Assembly: GCA_964606295.1 (NCBI GenBank)
Contig: CAZSFR010000016.1
Span: 1 to 19,026, forward strand
Origin: JAGOPB01 sp964606295
Lineage (GTDB): Bacteria; Patescibacteriota; Minisyncoccia; Phycocordibacterales; UBA9973
Length of the DNA: 19,026 nucleotides
Reading direction: 5' to 3'
Part shown: piece after piece, positions 1 to 6,872 of the stretch
Numbering within the stretch: the first letter of the stretch is position 1
How the letters are laid out: every line of letters begins with the position of its first letter
Notes under the pieces: model-generated
What the model saw: only the letters and a program-made list of their open reading frames with translations
The model's database searches: none
What the model was told of the DNA's origin: nothing
Program-made: the position numbers and the translations under genes

Positions 1-64
1 ACCTTTTCCATTTTTTCAAATAAATATTTTCAAAAATATGGAAAAGCTTTTCGATCCCTACCAC

Positions 65-86
65 GCGAGTGAGTAATCTCACTCGC
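65..86. repeat. Perfect 9-bp inverted repeat (hairpin)
   Basis: The arms GCGAGTGAG (65-73) and CTCACTCGC (78-86) are exact reverse complements around the loop TAAT. It lies just beyond the larger hairpin at 91-140, downstream of the minus-strand unit ending at 180. It lacks a T-tract on either side, so on its own it does not look like an intrinsic terminator; it may be a backup or an RNA-stability hairpin. Confidence 0.6.
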
Positions 87-90
87 TCAC

Positions 91-140
91 GGAGCAGATA
101 TAAAAAGACACCCGTAAAGGGTGCTTTTTATATCTGCTCC
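91..140 (-). terminator. Long terminator-like hairpin after the NUDIX/deoxyribosyltransferase-like unit
   Basis: An imperfect inverted repeat spans 91-140: the left arm begins GGAGCAGATATAAAAAG and the right arm is its exact complement, with one unpaired base next to a CACCC/GGGTG core and a short loop. Inside the arms AAAAAG/CTTTTT flanks the GC-rich core, so RNA from either strand would form a CACCC/GGGTG stem followed by U residues. It sits 40 bases beyond the stop of the minus-strand gene at 180-665, the right place to end that transcript. The core resembles the terminator after 16S rRNA at 18531-18569. Confidence 0.75.
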
Positions 141-179
141 CCATCGTGGACGAGTTCAGAACCCTGAATTGGGTTAAGA

Positions 180-665
180 TTAAAAGCGATCTGGAGTTTT
201 TAAAGATTTTTGAGGTGTTTCCGAGTTTGGTGGTTTAGAAATAATTTTACTCAAATCACCATTAAGACAAATTGGTTGCAGGGCTCTTATTTCATCTGAA
301 TAAGAAAGGTTGTCAGGTATATTATTTAATAAAAATATTTTCTTATTATTTACATACGCCTGCCCCATTTCAATAAGAACATTTCCACCGATGTAATTTT
401 CTATATCATTTTTTATTTCATTTATGATTAAAATCGCATCACTTTCCAAAATATGAGCATAGTGTTGACGAAAATAATCATTATCAATCTTAACTTTCGC
501 TTTTTCTCCAGACTCCCAAAGTTTAACTTGTTCTTTTCTTTCGCCTTTAACAAGCTGTCTGTAATCGGGATGAATAAAAGCATCTACACCCATAGATAAA
601 AGATTATCGGTTGTTTCAACCATTTTGTGCATAAAACTATTACTACCTAGTACATATATTTTCAT
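180..665 (-). CDS. Nucleoside 2-deoxyribosyltransferase-like protein
   Basis: A 161-residue protein that looks like the small Rossmann-like nucleoside 2-deoxyribosyltransferase fold, whose members move or remove deoxyribose on nucleosides or nucleotides. Visible features are an N-terminal strand with MKIYVLGS, the strand DAILIIN (76-82), and the segment YIGGNVLIEMGQAY (91-104). In this superfamily a Glu at the position of E99 is the nucleophile, which is my reason for the family call; substrate specificity cannot be read. The ATG at 663-665 lies only three bases after the stop of the NUDIX gene, so the two are very likely co-transcribed and may both act on nucleotides. No Shine-Dalgarno motif precedes the start (AATTT before ATG). 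The last 15-20 residues, rich in Pro, Ser and Lys, look like a disordered tail. A general small nucleotide-binding protein is the alternative. Confidence 0.62.
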   Translation of the reverse strand: MKIYVLGSNSFMHKMVETTDNLLSMGVDAFIHPDYRQLVKGERKEQVKLWESGEKAKVKIDNDYFRQHYAHILESDAILIINEIKNDIENYIGGNVLIEMGQAYVNNKKIFLLNNIPDNLSYSDEIRALQPICLNGDLSKIISKPPNSETPQKSLKTPDRF

Positions 666-668
666 AAA

Positions 669-1229
669 TTAGATTAAAAAATGTCGCCTAGCTATTTTAA
701 ACAGCTCAAGCATATCATCTGCAAGAATAAGACCTATAAACTTACTCTTATCAACTTCGGATAAGTTAGGCAGGTCGTCAATCTTCCACGCTTCAAATCC
801 TTCAGCTTTTCCTTCTTCTACTTGTAATTCTGATATTGGACCATTGTAAAGATAAGCATATTGACTACGGATAGTATTATTTGTTAATTTTGTGACTTCA
901 TCAAAACTCTTTTTTCTCATTTTTCTAAGAAAGAGTAATTTTGAAAGGTCTATATCAATACCAGTTTCTTCTTTACATTCTTTAATCGCAGTTTCCTCGT
1001 ATGACATCTTTGGCTCAACGTGCCCTCCAACTGTGGCATCTAATTTGTCTGGGTATGTGTCTTTATCTTTTGCTCTATGTTGGAAAATAATTTCTCCTTT
1101 AGGGGTAAGAAACCAAATGTGTATCTCACGATGAAGGAGCCCATCTTGATGAACTTTTGCACGAGTTTCAAGACCTACAACATTATCGTTCTCATCTACA
1201 ACCTCCAACATTTCTAGTGGGTTACTCAT
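669..1229 (-). CDS. NUDIX hydrolase, isopentenyl-diphosphate-isomerase-like subgroup
   Basis: A 186-residue NUDIX-fold protein. NUDIX enzymes cleave nucleoside diphosphates linked to another moiety using divalent metal ions. The N-terminal part (EMLEVVDENDNVVG, then R-AKVH and LLHREIHIWF) is typical of the IDI/YfcD-like subgroup. The NUDIX box runs from G69 to I91: the metal-binding core KECKEETGI has the required glutamates E84, E87 and E88. Two positions differ from the consensus GX5EX7REUXEEXGU: the first Glu is M75 and the Arg is K83. Because the catalytic Glu pair is kept, I expect it to be active. It is the first gene of a two-gene unit with the deoxyribosyltransferase-like gene three bases downstream. 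The leader before ATG is TTATTATTTT with no Shine-Dalgarno motif. An isoprenoid role is possible but unsupported by neighbours. Confidence 0.85.
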   Translation of the reverse strand: MSNPLEMLEVVDENDNVVGLETRAKVHQDGLLHREIHIWFLTPKGEIIFQHRAKDKDTYPDKLDATVGGHVEPKMSYEETAIKECKEETGIDIDLSKLLFLRKMRKKSFDEVTKLTNNTIRSQYAYLYNGPISELQVEEGKAEGFEAWKIDDLPNLSEVDKSKFIGLILADDMLELFKIARRHFLI

Positions 1230-1318
1230 AAAATAATAATAACATATATATTGTTAAAAGTTCTAAGCCCTACAGGGGTATCAAAAATAACCCATATAAA
1301 ATAAGTCTCAAAAAAGGG

Positions 1319-1390
1319 CTCCCCGGGTAGGGATCGAACCTACGACCAATCGCTTAACAGGCGATTGCTCTACCGCTGAGCTACCGGGGA
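1319..1390 (-). tRNA. tRNA-Asn (anticodon GTT)
   Basis: Read on the minus strand, this 72-nt gene folds into a full cloverleaf: acceptor TCCCCGG/CCGGGGA, D arm GCTC/GAGC, anticodon stem ATCGC/GCGAT with the loop CTGTTAA, five-base variable loop, and T arm GTAGG/CCTAC with loop TTCGATC. The anticodon is GTT, which reads asparagine codons. The discriminator base is G. The 3' CCA is not encoded (the sequence continues CCC), so it would be added by CCA-adding enzyme. A T-run follows directly (TTTTTT on the minus strand at about 1311-1316), which probably ends transcription. A promoter lies about 20 bases upstream of the mature 5' end. Confidence 0.97.
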
Positions 1391-1416
1391 ATATTTTGTA
1401 CGAAAAGAACAGGGCA

Positions 1417-1445
1417 AATATAGCAAAATAAGGCTCTTTTTGCAA
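1417..1445 (-). promoter_or_regulatory. Extended -10 promoter of tRNA-Asn
   Basis: On the minus strand a -35 box TTGCAA (1440-1445) is followed by a 17-base spacer and TATATT (1417-1422), preceded by TGC, which makes an extended -10. The predicted start is about 1410, giving a leader of about 20 bases before the tRNA. Confidence 0.7.
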
Positions 1446-1484
1446 TAAAAATCCTGAGATCCTAATGGGCCCCGGGGTGATTTG

Positions 1485-2441
1485 TTATTTTTCATATTCT
1501 ATTTGTTTTATGGGCTGAAGCGCAGGCACTTCAATCCTTTTAGTTGTAGAATATTTTTCACTCCACAACATAAGGAAGAGTGGATTTATGGCTACGCCAT
1601 TCACTTTGGTAGTGATGTGGATTGAGTAATTTGTCGCATTACCGGATTTGCCCATGATAGCTATCGACTGCCCTACCTCAACAGTATCCCCGAGTGAGAT
1701 AAGCAAGTGATCAAGATGTAGATACGCCGTCGTGATGTACCCTCCGTGATCAATGACTATAGTCAATCCATAAACCGGATGGAATCCTGTGTGTCTAATA
1801 ATTCCTCTGTTCATGGCTATGATAGTGTCACTAGGAACCCCAGATACTTTTGCACCAATATCGAGACCTGCATGATCGCGATATGTTTTGTCAGGATAAC
1901 GCTCGCGCACTATCCCATACACTGCAGTAATCCGTGGAACTTTTTGTTTTACTGGATACACAAATGGTTCACTCCAGAGAATTCTTTTCTCTCGATCAAA
2001 GTCGTACACACTATCGTTTATCTTTGACATTCGTATCGAATCCTGTGTATAAGTCGTTGGTTTTGGAATAATCTTATTCGCTTTTGGTGCCCATGGAAAT
2101 GCAATCGGTACGACGTAGAGTGGCACGGACACTGTATCCCACATAGTAATGATGGTAACAAAGCGCTGACCAGCTGTATCCTTCCTTCCAACGGGGATGA
2201 AGTACAACGGTTGCTCTAATGCGTCTCCGTAGGATGGTTGCAGTGTATCGCCTGACCAAAGCACAATAGTGCTCTCATAAAATGGTGATACGATGAGCTC
2301 GGTAAACGATCCGGGAACAATAGTGTCAGTGGTCAGTACTACACGAACAGGCGTGTACGGCGCTTTTACACGACGAGTGTTTTGCTCAGAAAGTTTCCCT
2401 AGACCAAGCAACCCAATAATCAAAAGGCTTATTATCTTCAT
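1485..2441 (-). CDS. Secreted M23-family (LytM-like) peptidase, active site degenerate
   Basis: A 318-residue protein. Residues 1-18 form a hydrophobic N-terminal segment (probable signal peptide or anchor); residues 30-115 are rich in beta-forming residues and look like a small beta domain; about 170-292 is an M23/LytM domain. M23 enzymes are zinc endopeptidases that cut peptidoglycan cross-bridges, or, when degenerate, activate amidases. The HxxxD zinc motif is present (H190, D194) and the YLHL motif holds H242. The final HxH motif reads SIH (S273-I-H275): the zinc ligand H275 is present, but the first His, which is catalytic in LytM, is Ser. I therefore suspect a binding or activator protein rather than an active hydrolase. 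The start follows CCTTAAAAA with no Shine-Dalgarno motif. No convincing terminator is seen after the stop. Confidence 0.85.
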   Translation of the reverse strand: MKIISLLIIGLLGLGKLSEQNTRRVKAPYTPVRVVLTTDTIVPGSFTELIVSPFYESTIVLWSGDTLQPSYGDALEQPLYFIPVGRKDTAGQRFVTIITMWDTVSVPLYVVPIAFPWAPKANKIIPKPTTYTQDSIRMSKINDSVYDFDREKRILWSEPFVYPVKQKVPRITAVYGIVRERYPDKTYRDHAGLDIGAKVSGVPSDTIIAMNRGIIRHTGFHPVYGLTIVIDHGGYITTAYLHLDHLLISLGDTVEVGQSIAIMGKSGNATNYSIHITTKVNGVAINPLFLMLWSEKYSTTKRIEVPALQPIKQIEYEK

Positions 2442-2519
2442 TTTTTAAGGTTTAGATTGAATGTAAACTTGTCGTTGAAAGTATACTCCCGAGTCAAACT
2501 TTTTGAAAGCAACAAAAAA

Positions 2520-2538
2520 TCCTGACAACGTGTCAGGA
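2520..2538 (-). terminator. Intrinsic terminator overlapping the lipoprotein stop codon
   Basis: Perfect 8-bp stem TCCTGACA/TGTCAGGA around the loop ACG, followed on the minus strand by ATTTTTTG. The stop codon TGA (2533-2535) of the upstream lipoprotein gene lies inside the stem. Confidence 0.85.
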
Positions 2539-2973
2539 ATTATTAAATTTTTCTATTTTTATTCTTTTGGAGTAAAAAATGTGAACCAGAGACATTGCCC
2601 TTTTCTTATCCACATTAGTTTTTACGCCGTTTACTTCACTAGTGAAATGAAGTTCTCCGGTATCGCTTTGGATACTGGCAAAAATAAGTTTCGGCTCTGA
2701 GTCACTTTTCAAGCCTTTTATACAGAGTATCGTATCTTCGTATGATACGACAGCAACGACTTCTATATACACCTTTTCATCTTCATAAATTTGTGTTTTG
2801 GTGTATCGTTCCTCGTTTGAGGAAATAATTGACGATAATTCATCATACCCTTGGGCGATTAACCAGCTGGTCAATGCCTGAGTTTCTTTAATAAATTCTT
2901 TCTCTTGTTTTGTGTAATATCCACAACTAGTGGCAAAACAAAAAAACAGAGTAACTACCGCAAAAGATTTCAT
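2533..2973 (-). CDS. Small predicted lipoprotein of unknown function
   Basis: A 146-residue protein beginning MKSFAVVTLFFCFATSCG: a short basic start, a hydrophobic stretch and the lipobox ATSC, with Cys17 as the predicted lipidated residue. After cleavage it would be anchored to the outer face of the membrane. The mature part has no domain I recognise; it looks alpha/beta with several short beta-like stretches (VYIEVVAVVSYEDTILCI). The frame is open up to 3132, but I chose the ATG at 2971-2973 because it gives a proper signal peptide and because a strong promoter lies at 3010-3038, inside the longer version. The leader is a run of about ten A residues directly against the ATG, with no Shine-Dalgarno motif. 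It is a single-gene transcript with its own terminator. Confidence 0.8.
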   Translation of the reverse strand: MKSFAVVTLFFCFATSCGYYTKQEKEFIKETQALTSWLIAQGYDELSSIISSNEERYTKTQIYEDEKVYIEVVAVVSYEDTILCIKGLKSDSEPKLIFASIQSDTGELHFTSEVNGVKTNVDKKRAMSLVHIFYSKRIKIEKFNNS

Positions 2974-3009
2974 TTTTTTTTTTGTTTGTGTGAACTGAAT
3001 ATTACAGCG

Positions 3010-3038
3010 ATTATACAACCCTCTCTCTTGTTTGGCAA
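3010..3038 (-). promoter_or_regulatory. Canonical sigma70-type promoter for the lipoprotein gene at 2973
   Basis: Minus strand: -35 TTGCCA (3033-3038), 17-base spacer, -10 TATAAT (3010-3015). The predicted start at about 3003 leaves a leader of about 30 bases. Just upstream, 3039-3063 can form a hairpin (GCCCCAGAA/TTTTGGGGC), which could be an operator or the trace of an older terminator. Confidence 0.8.
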
Positions 3039-3175
3039 GCCCCAGAAAGGATGTTTTGGGGCAATAAAGTGTGTTGAACTTAAGAACAAAATGTGGGTTA
3101 AATACCCCTTGATACGACTTCGACTCGTACATTGTGTCTGTGAATACACACTCACCTGCTTCTCGCTCCTAGAAA

Positions 3176-3210
3176 TAAAAAATGCCTGCAATAATTAAAT
3201 ATCACAGGCA
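3176..3210 (-). terminator. Terminator after the lipoprotein gene at 3290-3913
   Basis: Stem TGCCTG (3183-3188) with CAGGCA (3205-3210); the inner part pairs partly across an AT-rich loop. On the minus strand it is followed by TTTTTTATTT. It lies about 80 bases after the stop at 3290. Confidence 0.75.
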
Positions 3211-3289
3211 CAAGAATTTATTCATTTGTTAATGCAGTAATCGCGCAATGCCGAACTTACGTTAACATAGATAAATCTTTAAAAATTTA

Positions 3290-3913
3290 CTACTTTTCCT
3301 CAAACTGGTCCTTGAGTGATCCATCTTCTTGGATTTCCTCAGAACCACTTTCGCCTGTTTTGGTCGAAATTTTTCCCTTGACGTCCCTTCCCTTCTCGGT
3401 GGTGACATCTACTAATTCCTTCTTTTTGTAGTCAAATTTCAAGTATGACTCTTTTCCAGTCATAAATGCGTCAGAAGATCCGTACTGGATCTTCCCCACA
3501 CTTCCATGCCATTTCATGGCCATTGGGTAGTACCGACCTTGGCGTTTTTCATCAGCAGTAAATCTGATGAAACGCTCGGGGTGGTCCTTGGAAAACGATA
3601 TCTTGTATATCGTTGTTCCTTTTACGGGATCGTTGATTTTCTCAACCAACTCTCCCTTGGTCCCATTTGGGATTCTCACCTTGAATGTGGAATCAATAAC
3701 GGTAATCTTGCCGTTTTCCACATTTTGGATGTTTATTGTCTCCGTCCACTCGAGGTAGATCTGGCCCTCGAGGAAATACTGGGCACTGTTTAGAGTCTCA
3801 GCCCTGAGACCTTCTTTTTTCTCATCACCCATGACTTTGCGTAAAGTCATGTCGGTGGTTTTGCAACTGGTCAAACCTAAGGTTGCCAGGAAAAGAATCG
3901 TTAGGTTTCTCAT
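3290..3913 (-). CDS. Predicted lipoprotein of unknown function
   Basis: A 207-residue protein with the signal MRNLTILFLATLGLTSCK: the lipobox LTSC puts the lipid on Cys17. The mature protein is hydrophilic and beta-rich; I do not recognise its family. The last about 40 residues, starting near VTTEKGRDVKGK, are charged and low in complexity (many Lys, Glu, Ser, Gly) and probably disordered. It has its own strong promoter (3968-3996) and terminator (3176-3210), so it is a single-gene unit. The leader has a run of ten A residues three bases before the ATG and no Shine-Dalgarno motif, as in the other two lipoproteins here. Its placement among cell-wall genes suggests an envelope role, which is inference only. 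Confidence 0.8.
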   Translation of the reverse strand: MRNLTILFLATLGLTSCKTTDMTLRKVMGDEKKEGLRAETLNSAQYFLEGQIYLEWTETINIQNVENGKITVIDSTFKVRIPNGTKGELVEKINDPVKGTTIYKISFSKDHPERFIRFTADEKRQGRYYPMAMKWHGSVGKIQYGSSDAFMTGKESYLKFDYKKKELVDVTTEKGRDVKGKISTKTGESGSEEIQEDGSLKDQFEEK

Positions 3914-3967
3914 ATCTTTTTTTTTTAAATTTTGACTGAATTTGTTTGAATATAGGGAATTGCGTCG

Positions 3968-3996
3968 ATTATAGCATACTTATCTATCTTTGTCCA
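3968..3996 (-). promoter_or_regulatory. Strong extended -10 promoter for the lipoprotein gene at 3913
   Basis: Minus strand: -35 TGGACA (3991-3996), 17-base spacer, -10 TATAAT (3968-3973) preceded by TGC. The predicted start at about 3961 gives a leader of about 48 bases. On the plus strand TTGAAT (3946-3951), 18 bases, and TATAGC (3970-3975) could be a weaker divergent promoter for the gene at 4083, sharing the same TATA region. Confidence 0.8.
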
Positions 3997-4082
3997 GTCC
4001 TTTACAAACCCTTATTTTATGGGCTGATATTGACCTCCCTCCCCCTTTCTGGTTGGCTAGATTTGAACCAAAACTCATCGAC

Positions 4083-4673
4083 ATGGCAACCGAAAAAAGG
4101 GACTACTTGCTCGAAAATGAGCTCAATTTGGTTCCAGCATGGAACCGAGCAATTAATGCAAAATACTTTGAACTGAAGAAGGGGTTTGAGAACGAATTCA
4201 AAATACTCGAAGCAGACGTTACGTCGCATTTCAAAGTCACGGATGCGATATGCTCGCTATTTGAGTACGAACAATTCCATCACATCCGCTATGGAAATTG
4301 TAGTATTTTGTCGCAAAACAGATTGGGCGAATTCATTTTTGAATTCTCCTTTAAACTTGAGAAGATAACCAAGCCGTCAGGCTGTATCTACATCTTCGCT
4401 CTCTACATGATTTGGAAGGCATATGCTTCCGGCATCCAACCGTCGGCATTTCACCGGCATATCTCAATAGAGAACAACAAAAAGCATATATCGAAGAAAG
4501 TAGAAGCTCTCGAGCGTCAACGTATCGAGGATATTTTCAAAAAGGATCATCTTTCAGCAGAGGAGAGACAAGACTTTTTCAAAAAGTATTTTCGTGACGA
4601 CGGCAATCACACCTTAGATCCAGAACTCTTTGCTGATGCAGCAAAGCATGCGCACGAGCTCGGTGGAGACTAA
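4083..4673 (+). CDS. Hypothetical protein, only convincing plus-strand gene
   Basis: A 196-residue protein of unknown family. It has no signal peptide and no clear membrane segment, apart from a hydrophobic stretch CIYIFALYMIWKAYASG about two thirds through. The C-terminal third is charged and helical (HISKKVEALERQRIEDIFKK, then SAEERQDFFKKYF) and may form a coiled coil. I chose the ATG at 4083. The frame stays open up to a TTG at 3990 (227 residues), and the extra segment (WADIDLPPPFWLARFEP) is not absurd as protein, but the -35 box of the neighbouring gene's promoter lies at 3991-3996, which argues against coding there. The gene ends at a bidirectional terminator shared with the convergent gene at 4737. 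No Shine-Dalgarno motif is seen. Confidence 0.7.
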   Translation: MATEKRDYLLENELNLVPAWNRAINAKYFELKKGFENEFKILEADVTSHFKVTDAICSLFEYEQFHHIRYGNCSILSQNRLGEFIFEFSFKLEKITKPSGCIYIFALYMIWKAYASGIQPSAFHRHISIENNKKHISKKVEALERQRIEDIFKKDHLSAEERQDFFKKYFRDDGNHTLDPELFADAAKHAHELGGD

Positions 4674-4691
4674 TAATACTTCTAATCTCAC

Positions 4692-4724
4692 AAAAACCCC
4701 TACCTTTCGGCAGGGGTTTTTTTT
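4692..4724. terminator. Bidirectional terminator between convergent genes
   Basis: Stem AAAAACCCCT (4692-4701) with AGGGGTTTTT (4712-4721); inner CC/GG pairs close the TTTC loop with one A-C mismatch. It is followed by eight T on the plus strand and five T on the minus strand. It serves the plus-strand gene ending at 4673 and the minus-strand gene ending at 4737. Confidence 0.9.
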
Positions 4725-4736
4725 ATCAATATTTAA

Positions 4737-5294
4737 TTAAGCGTCGAAATGTTCGATCGTTGCCATGATGGCTTTGACCTGCGCTTTGTACTGCGCGACG
4801 ACTGAAGGAGGATTGTACGCATCGAGGATGCCGTCAATACTCTTTCCTTTGTAGTACGAAGCTGTGCGAGGATTGTTGCCACCAATATTGCGAAGCACTG
4901 TTTCGATCGCTTGGTCGTATGTTGTGAAATGAATGCGACACGATCCCCACCCGAAGACGTTCACTCCGTCAGAACACGGATGAAGTCCAGCTGTTGATTC
5001 GCGCATCGCGAGAGCGGGACCTAGAGTCCACGGGAGATTGTTCTTCTCTGCTTCAAGGACGAATTTCATTCCGTAGCCTTCAAGCGGAGAATCGAACGAG
5101 CCGAAATATGCATCAATTTTGGTTGCCTTCTCTAGTCGAGCAGTTTCCTCAGCTGATATTGATTCAACAAACGAGGGAGTAGTAGTATTGTCTGTTGCTA
5201 GAGAAAGCATAGACACAGGACTTCCTGTGAGCGATGCGAACATTGGTAATATGATAAGAGAGTTGAGAACAAGTTTATTCTTTGTGTTTTTCAT
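4737..5294 (-). CDS. Secreted glucosaminidase/lysozyme-fold protein
   Basis: A 185-residue protein with an N-terminal basic then hydrophobic segment (LVLNSLIILPMFASLTG, residues 8-24), a probable signal peptide. From about residue 60 it matches the pattern of bacterial lysozyme-fold hydrolases of the endo-beta-N-acetylglucosaminidase type: NNLPWTLGPALAMREST (85-101) with E99 as the likely catalytic acid, then FGWGSC (114-119), TTYDQAIETVLRNIGG (124-139) and YNPP (160-163). Cys107 and Cys119 may form a disulfide. Such enzymes cleave the glycan strands of peptidoglycan. It lies directly after the mur operon, fitting a role in wall turnover, but has its own promoter (5400-5428) and a structured leader of about 100 bases. 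The sequence before ATG (CTGCTTATT) has no Shine-Dalgarno motif. Confidence 0.75.
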   Translation of the reverse strand: MKNTKNKLVLNSLIILPMFASLTGSPVSMLSLATDNTTTPSFVESISAEETARLEKATKIDAYFGSFDSPLEGYGMKFVLEAEKNNLPWTLGPALAMRESTAGLHPCSDGVNVFGWGSCRIHFTTYDQAIETVLRNIGGNNPRTASYYKGKSIDGILDAYNPPSVVAQYKAQVKAIMATIEHFDA

Positions 5295-5395
5295 AATAAG
5301 CAGTTTCGCTCTGCAAAACGCGGTGGTAGGATCTTTTATTCAAAATCCCCTCTCGGGGCTTAGAAAATAAAAAACTCCATATAACTTGGAGCTGT
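5295..5395 (-). promoter_or_regulatory. Structured leader with three hairpins, possible attenuator
   Basis: Minus-strand transcripts from the promoter at 5400-5428 would begin at about 5393 and at once form CTCCA/TGGAG (about 5374-5392) followed by TTTTTTATTTT, a terminator-like hairpin. Next comes CCCC-GAGA-GGGG (5347-5358) followed by ATTTTG, then GTTTTGC/GCGAAAC shortly before the ATG. The first hairpin may also end read-through from murC. Confidence 0.5.
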
Positions 5396-5399
5396 AATA

Positions 5400-5428
5400 A
5401 CAATAGCATACTTCGACTTTCCTGTCAA
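5400..5428 (-). promoter_or_regulatory. Promoter for the glucosaminidase-like gene
   Basis: Minus strand: perfect -35 TTGACA (5423-5428), 17-base spacer, -10 TATTGT (5400-5405) with the extended TGC in front. A second TTGACA at 5453-5458 has no good partner. The weak hairpin CCTT/AAGG with CTTTTTT at about 5465-5488 may end murC transcription just upstream. Confidence 0.75.
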
Positions 5429-5525
5429 TAGTTAGACAACGTATTATTTGCATGTCAAGCCAAAAAAGCCTTATTTATCAAGGTATTTTGGAGGACTCAT
5501 TTGACATTATGGCAACTAGATTGTC

Positions 5526-6836
5526 CTATTGATTAGCTCCTGCAAGGGTGTAAGCGACTTTGTTGGATTCTCCTGCTCCCAAAGTTAAAAGAACATCCGA
5601 TTCCTTCAAAATACTTGTCAGGTAAGCCTCAATTTCTGCAAAATCTTTGAATGTTTTGGCGATTCCACCTTCTTTTTGTATTTCTGTTGCCAAGATTTCC
5701 GATGAGATGGACGGGTCATGAGCTTCGCGGGCTGGGTAAATAGGAGGAATGAGTACTTCCATCCCTTCCCTTGCAAGCGAGCGAGCAAAGTCATGAAGGA
5801 GAAGCTTGGTTCGTGAGTAGAGGTGAGGATGGAAGACGACGTATATCTTTTTAGGACCAAATGCTTCTCGAGCAGTCGAAAGGACTGCTTCTATCTCTGT
5901 GGGATGATGTCCGTAATCGTCGTATATGAGAGCACCAACTGAGGACTTGCCAATATACTCAAATCGTCTCCATGTTCCTGCAAATGACATCAGTGCATCC
6001 TCAATTTCTTTCCTATGTAGTCCAAGATGTCGACCAACAGCAAATGCACATGCGGCATTTTCACGATTGTAAGCACCAGGGACAAGGAGACTAGGAATGT
6101 CTGCAAGATTGTGAGCATAATTTACTACCTCCGTTTGTACTCCCTCTATCACATCTTTCACATACGGCGCGTCAGGATTGCAAATGATAACGCCGTCAGC
6201 TAGCACCTTCATCGCAAGCTCGTGGAATGCGTCCTTTATATCGTCTATGTCTTTGTAATAGTCGAGATGGTCTTCGTCGATATTCGTTATGACCAAAACT
6301 TTGGGTGAGAGATTGAGGAAGCTCCGACGGTATTCGTCAGCCTCAACGATAAAGTAGTCGCTGTCACCGGCAAGAAAATTGCTCCCGACATCTTTCATGA
6401 TAGAGCCTACTATCGTTGTCGGGTGAAGCCCGCACCGCTTCATCATATGCGAGACCATAGCAGTCGTTGTTGTCTTGCCATGCATGCCTGAGATCGCGAT
6501 CGTGTATTTGTCCTCGGAGATCATCTTTAAGACTTGCGGGTACGAGAGAAGTGGAATTCCCTTCGCTTTCACTTCCTCGAGTATATGCGCATCTGCGACC
6601 TCGAGCGCACGAGTATGGACAACGAGTTCAGTTCCGACTGGTACATCGCTCGAATTGGGTCCAACTGCAACAGAAATCCCTTCTTTTCGAAGCGCCTCTA
6701 CTATTTCTGATTCTCCCGCATCGAGCCCACTCACTTCCTTCCCCTCTGCTTTCATCATCCGCGCGATCGCTGAAACCCCGATACCGCCGATACCGAGTAT
6801 GTATACTTTTTTTATTTTTTTTAAATTTATTTTCAT
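5526..6836 (-). CDS. murC: UDP-N-acetylmuramate--L-alanine ligase
   Basis: A 436-residue Mur ligase. MurC adds L-alanine to UDP-N-acetylmuramate with ATP, the first amino-acid step of the peptidoglycan stem peptide, in the cytoplasm. The three Mur ligase domains are visible: N-terminal UDP-binding Rossmann part with YILGIGGIGVSAIA (12-25); ATPase centre with P-loop GMHGKTTTT (117-125), VEADEYRRSFL and TNIDEDHLDYY; C-terminal domain with YDDYGHHPTEI, FHPHLYSRTK and the GAGESNKV end. The GMHGKTTTT loop and YGHHPTE are MurC-specific, so Mpl or MurD are unlikely. It is the last gene of secA-murE-murD-murC, 36 bases after murD. The leader reads GACATAAAAA before ATG and the first codons are also A-rich; there is no Shine-Dalgarno motif. 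Confidence 0.95.
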   Translation of the reverse strand: MKINLKKIKKVYILGIGGIGVSAIARMMKAEGKEVSGLDAGESEIVEALRKEGISVAVGPNSSDVPVGTELVVHTRALEVADAHILEEVKAKGIPLLSYPQVLKMISEDKYTIAISGMHGKTTTTAMVSHMMKRCGLHPTTIVGSIMKDVGSNFLAGDSDYFIVEADEYRRSFLNLSPKVLVITNIDEDHLDYYKDIDDIKDAFHELAMKVLADGVIICNPDAPYVKDVIEGVQTEVVNYAHNLADIPSLLVPGAYNRENAACAFAVGRHLGLHRKEIEDALMSFAGTWRRFEYIGKSSVGALIYDDYGHHPTEIEAVLSTAREAFGPKKIYVVFHPHLYSRTKLLLHDFARSLAREGMEVLIPPIYPAREAHDPSISSEILATEIQKEGGIAKTFKDFAEIEAYLTSILKESDVLLTLGAGESNKVAYTLAGANQ

Positions 6837-6872
6837 TTTTTATGTCTATTACGAAAACAAAAATTCTAATTT

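Noticed and set aside
2974..3132. Longer start for the small lipoprotein
   Set aside because: It would bury the signal peptide and cover a canonical promoter at 3010-3038.
3990..4082. TTG start extending the plus-strand gene
   Set aside because: The promoter of the divergent gene occupies this DNA and a good ATG follows; not fully excluded.
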